Of a DNA stretch of 64,000 nucleotides, positions 63,636-64,000 are shown one piece after another (the first letter of the stretch is position 1; each line of letters begins with the position of its first letter). The notes beneath the pieces are model-generated. The model did not search any database and was not told the origin of the DNA. It saw nothing but the letters and a program-made list of their open reading frames with translations. Location: the NCBI GenBank assembly GCA_034336665.1, contig CM067564.1:45444951-45508950 (forward strand). Reading direction: 5' to 3'. This DNA is from Luscinia megarhynchos. Its lineage: Eukaryota; Chordata; Aves; Passeriformes; Turdidae. The translations under genes were made by a program, and so were the position numbers.

Positions 63636-63860
63636 ATCATAGACTTTCCTGAGTTGGAAGGGACCTACAAGGATTATAAAGTCAACTCCTGGCTCTGCAC
63701 AGGACACTCCAACAACCCCACCCTGTGCCTGAGAGCATTGTCCAAACATTTTTTGAACTCTGGCAGGTTTGGTGCTGTGACCAGCCACCCTCTGGGTGAA
63801 AAACCTTTCCCTGATATCCAAACCTCCCCTGGCACAGCTTCATGCAGTTGAAAGAGATGA
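63636..63860 (-). mobile_element. CR1 LINE fragment, end of ORF2 plus 3' UTR
   Basis: On the minus strand the frames give DIRERFFTQRVAGH (matching DIRKRFFTERVVGHWN), then LPEFKKCLDNALRHRVGLLE and a QELTL ending. The 3' end at 63636-63660 reads, on the plus strand, AATCATAGACTTTCCTGAG and TTGGAAGGGACCTACAAGG, the reverse complement of a CR1 tail. About 30 bases normally encoding the segment between GHWNRLP and the following block appear to be missing, which shifts the frame. It is a 5'-truncated, dead copy on the minus strand. Confidence 0.92.
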
Positions 63861-64000
63861 GATGTGCTTGCCTGGAGGAGCAGCTCAGCACAAAGGGGAG
63901 GGATCACTGTGCTCCCATCCAGGAGCAGTTTCTGGATGGGCTCGGGGCTCAGGTGCATAGGTCAGTCACAAGCCTCTTGGTTGTATGTAGATATCTCTGA
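63861..64000. other. Short flank, nothing recognised
   Basis: The sequence continues without a clear CR1 match or other feature to the window end. Confidence 0.4.

Noticed and set aside
1..64000. Search for tRNA, snRNA, rRNA, CRISPR arrays and bacterial-style operons.
   Set aside because: No B-box GGTTCRANTCC-type words in a tRNA-like setting, no snRNA signatures and no spaced identical repeats were seen. The repeats present are eukaryotic.

Overview
This window looks like non-coding DNA from a bird nuclear genome. Two lines of evidence support this. There are at least a dozen fragments of the avian CR1 (chicken repeat 1) LINE, several ending in the family's ATTCTATG-type 3' tail or its derivatives. 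There is also one partial long terminal repeat of an endogenous retrovirus family widespread in birds. Recognisable interspersed repeats are sparse and CpG looks depleted by eye. Which order of birds it comes from cannot be decided from the sequence alone.

I found no protein-coding gene, exon or structural RNA gene that I can defend. Every long open frame is explained by a stop-free microsatellite (41.1-41.4 kb, 9.6-9.8 kb, 50.7-51.0 kb), by a CR1 remnant, or by chance in a window this long. The window is therefore best read as an intergenic or deep intronic segment.

Layout. 1-9.1 kb: unique sequence with an AT-rich block at 4.5-4.86 kb. 9.1-9.84 kb: an A-rich tract, a CR1 reverse-transcriptase fragment and a 43-unit TTCTA array. 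9.84-26.9 kb: mostly unique, with short CR1 tails at 11.5 and 21.1 kb. 26.9-27.2 kb: a CR1 3' region. 27.2-39.8 kb: unique sequence with two small tandem repeats (35.3 and 36.2 kb), a possible ancient SINE relic (37.0 kb) and a homeodomain-motif-rich block at 33.4-33.9 kb. 39.8-41.5 kb: a CR1 tail and a roughly 90-unit CCTT array. 43.6-53 kb: the most repeat-dense part, with a CR1/LTR pair, five more CR1 fragments and a TGGAA/TAGAA array. 53-64 kb: unique sequence, then CR1 fragments at 60.7, 62.3 (endonuclease domain) and 63.6 kb.

The most interesting signals are two. Both ATTCT-type pentamer arrays sit on the sense 3' side of a CR1 fragment, which suggests they grew from CR1 tails. Several AT-rich blocks carry dense homeodomain- or forkhead-type motifs and could be conserved regulatory elements. 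The second idea is inference and needs an alignment to other birds. I did not find a novel coding system.
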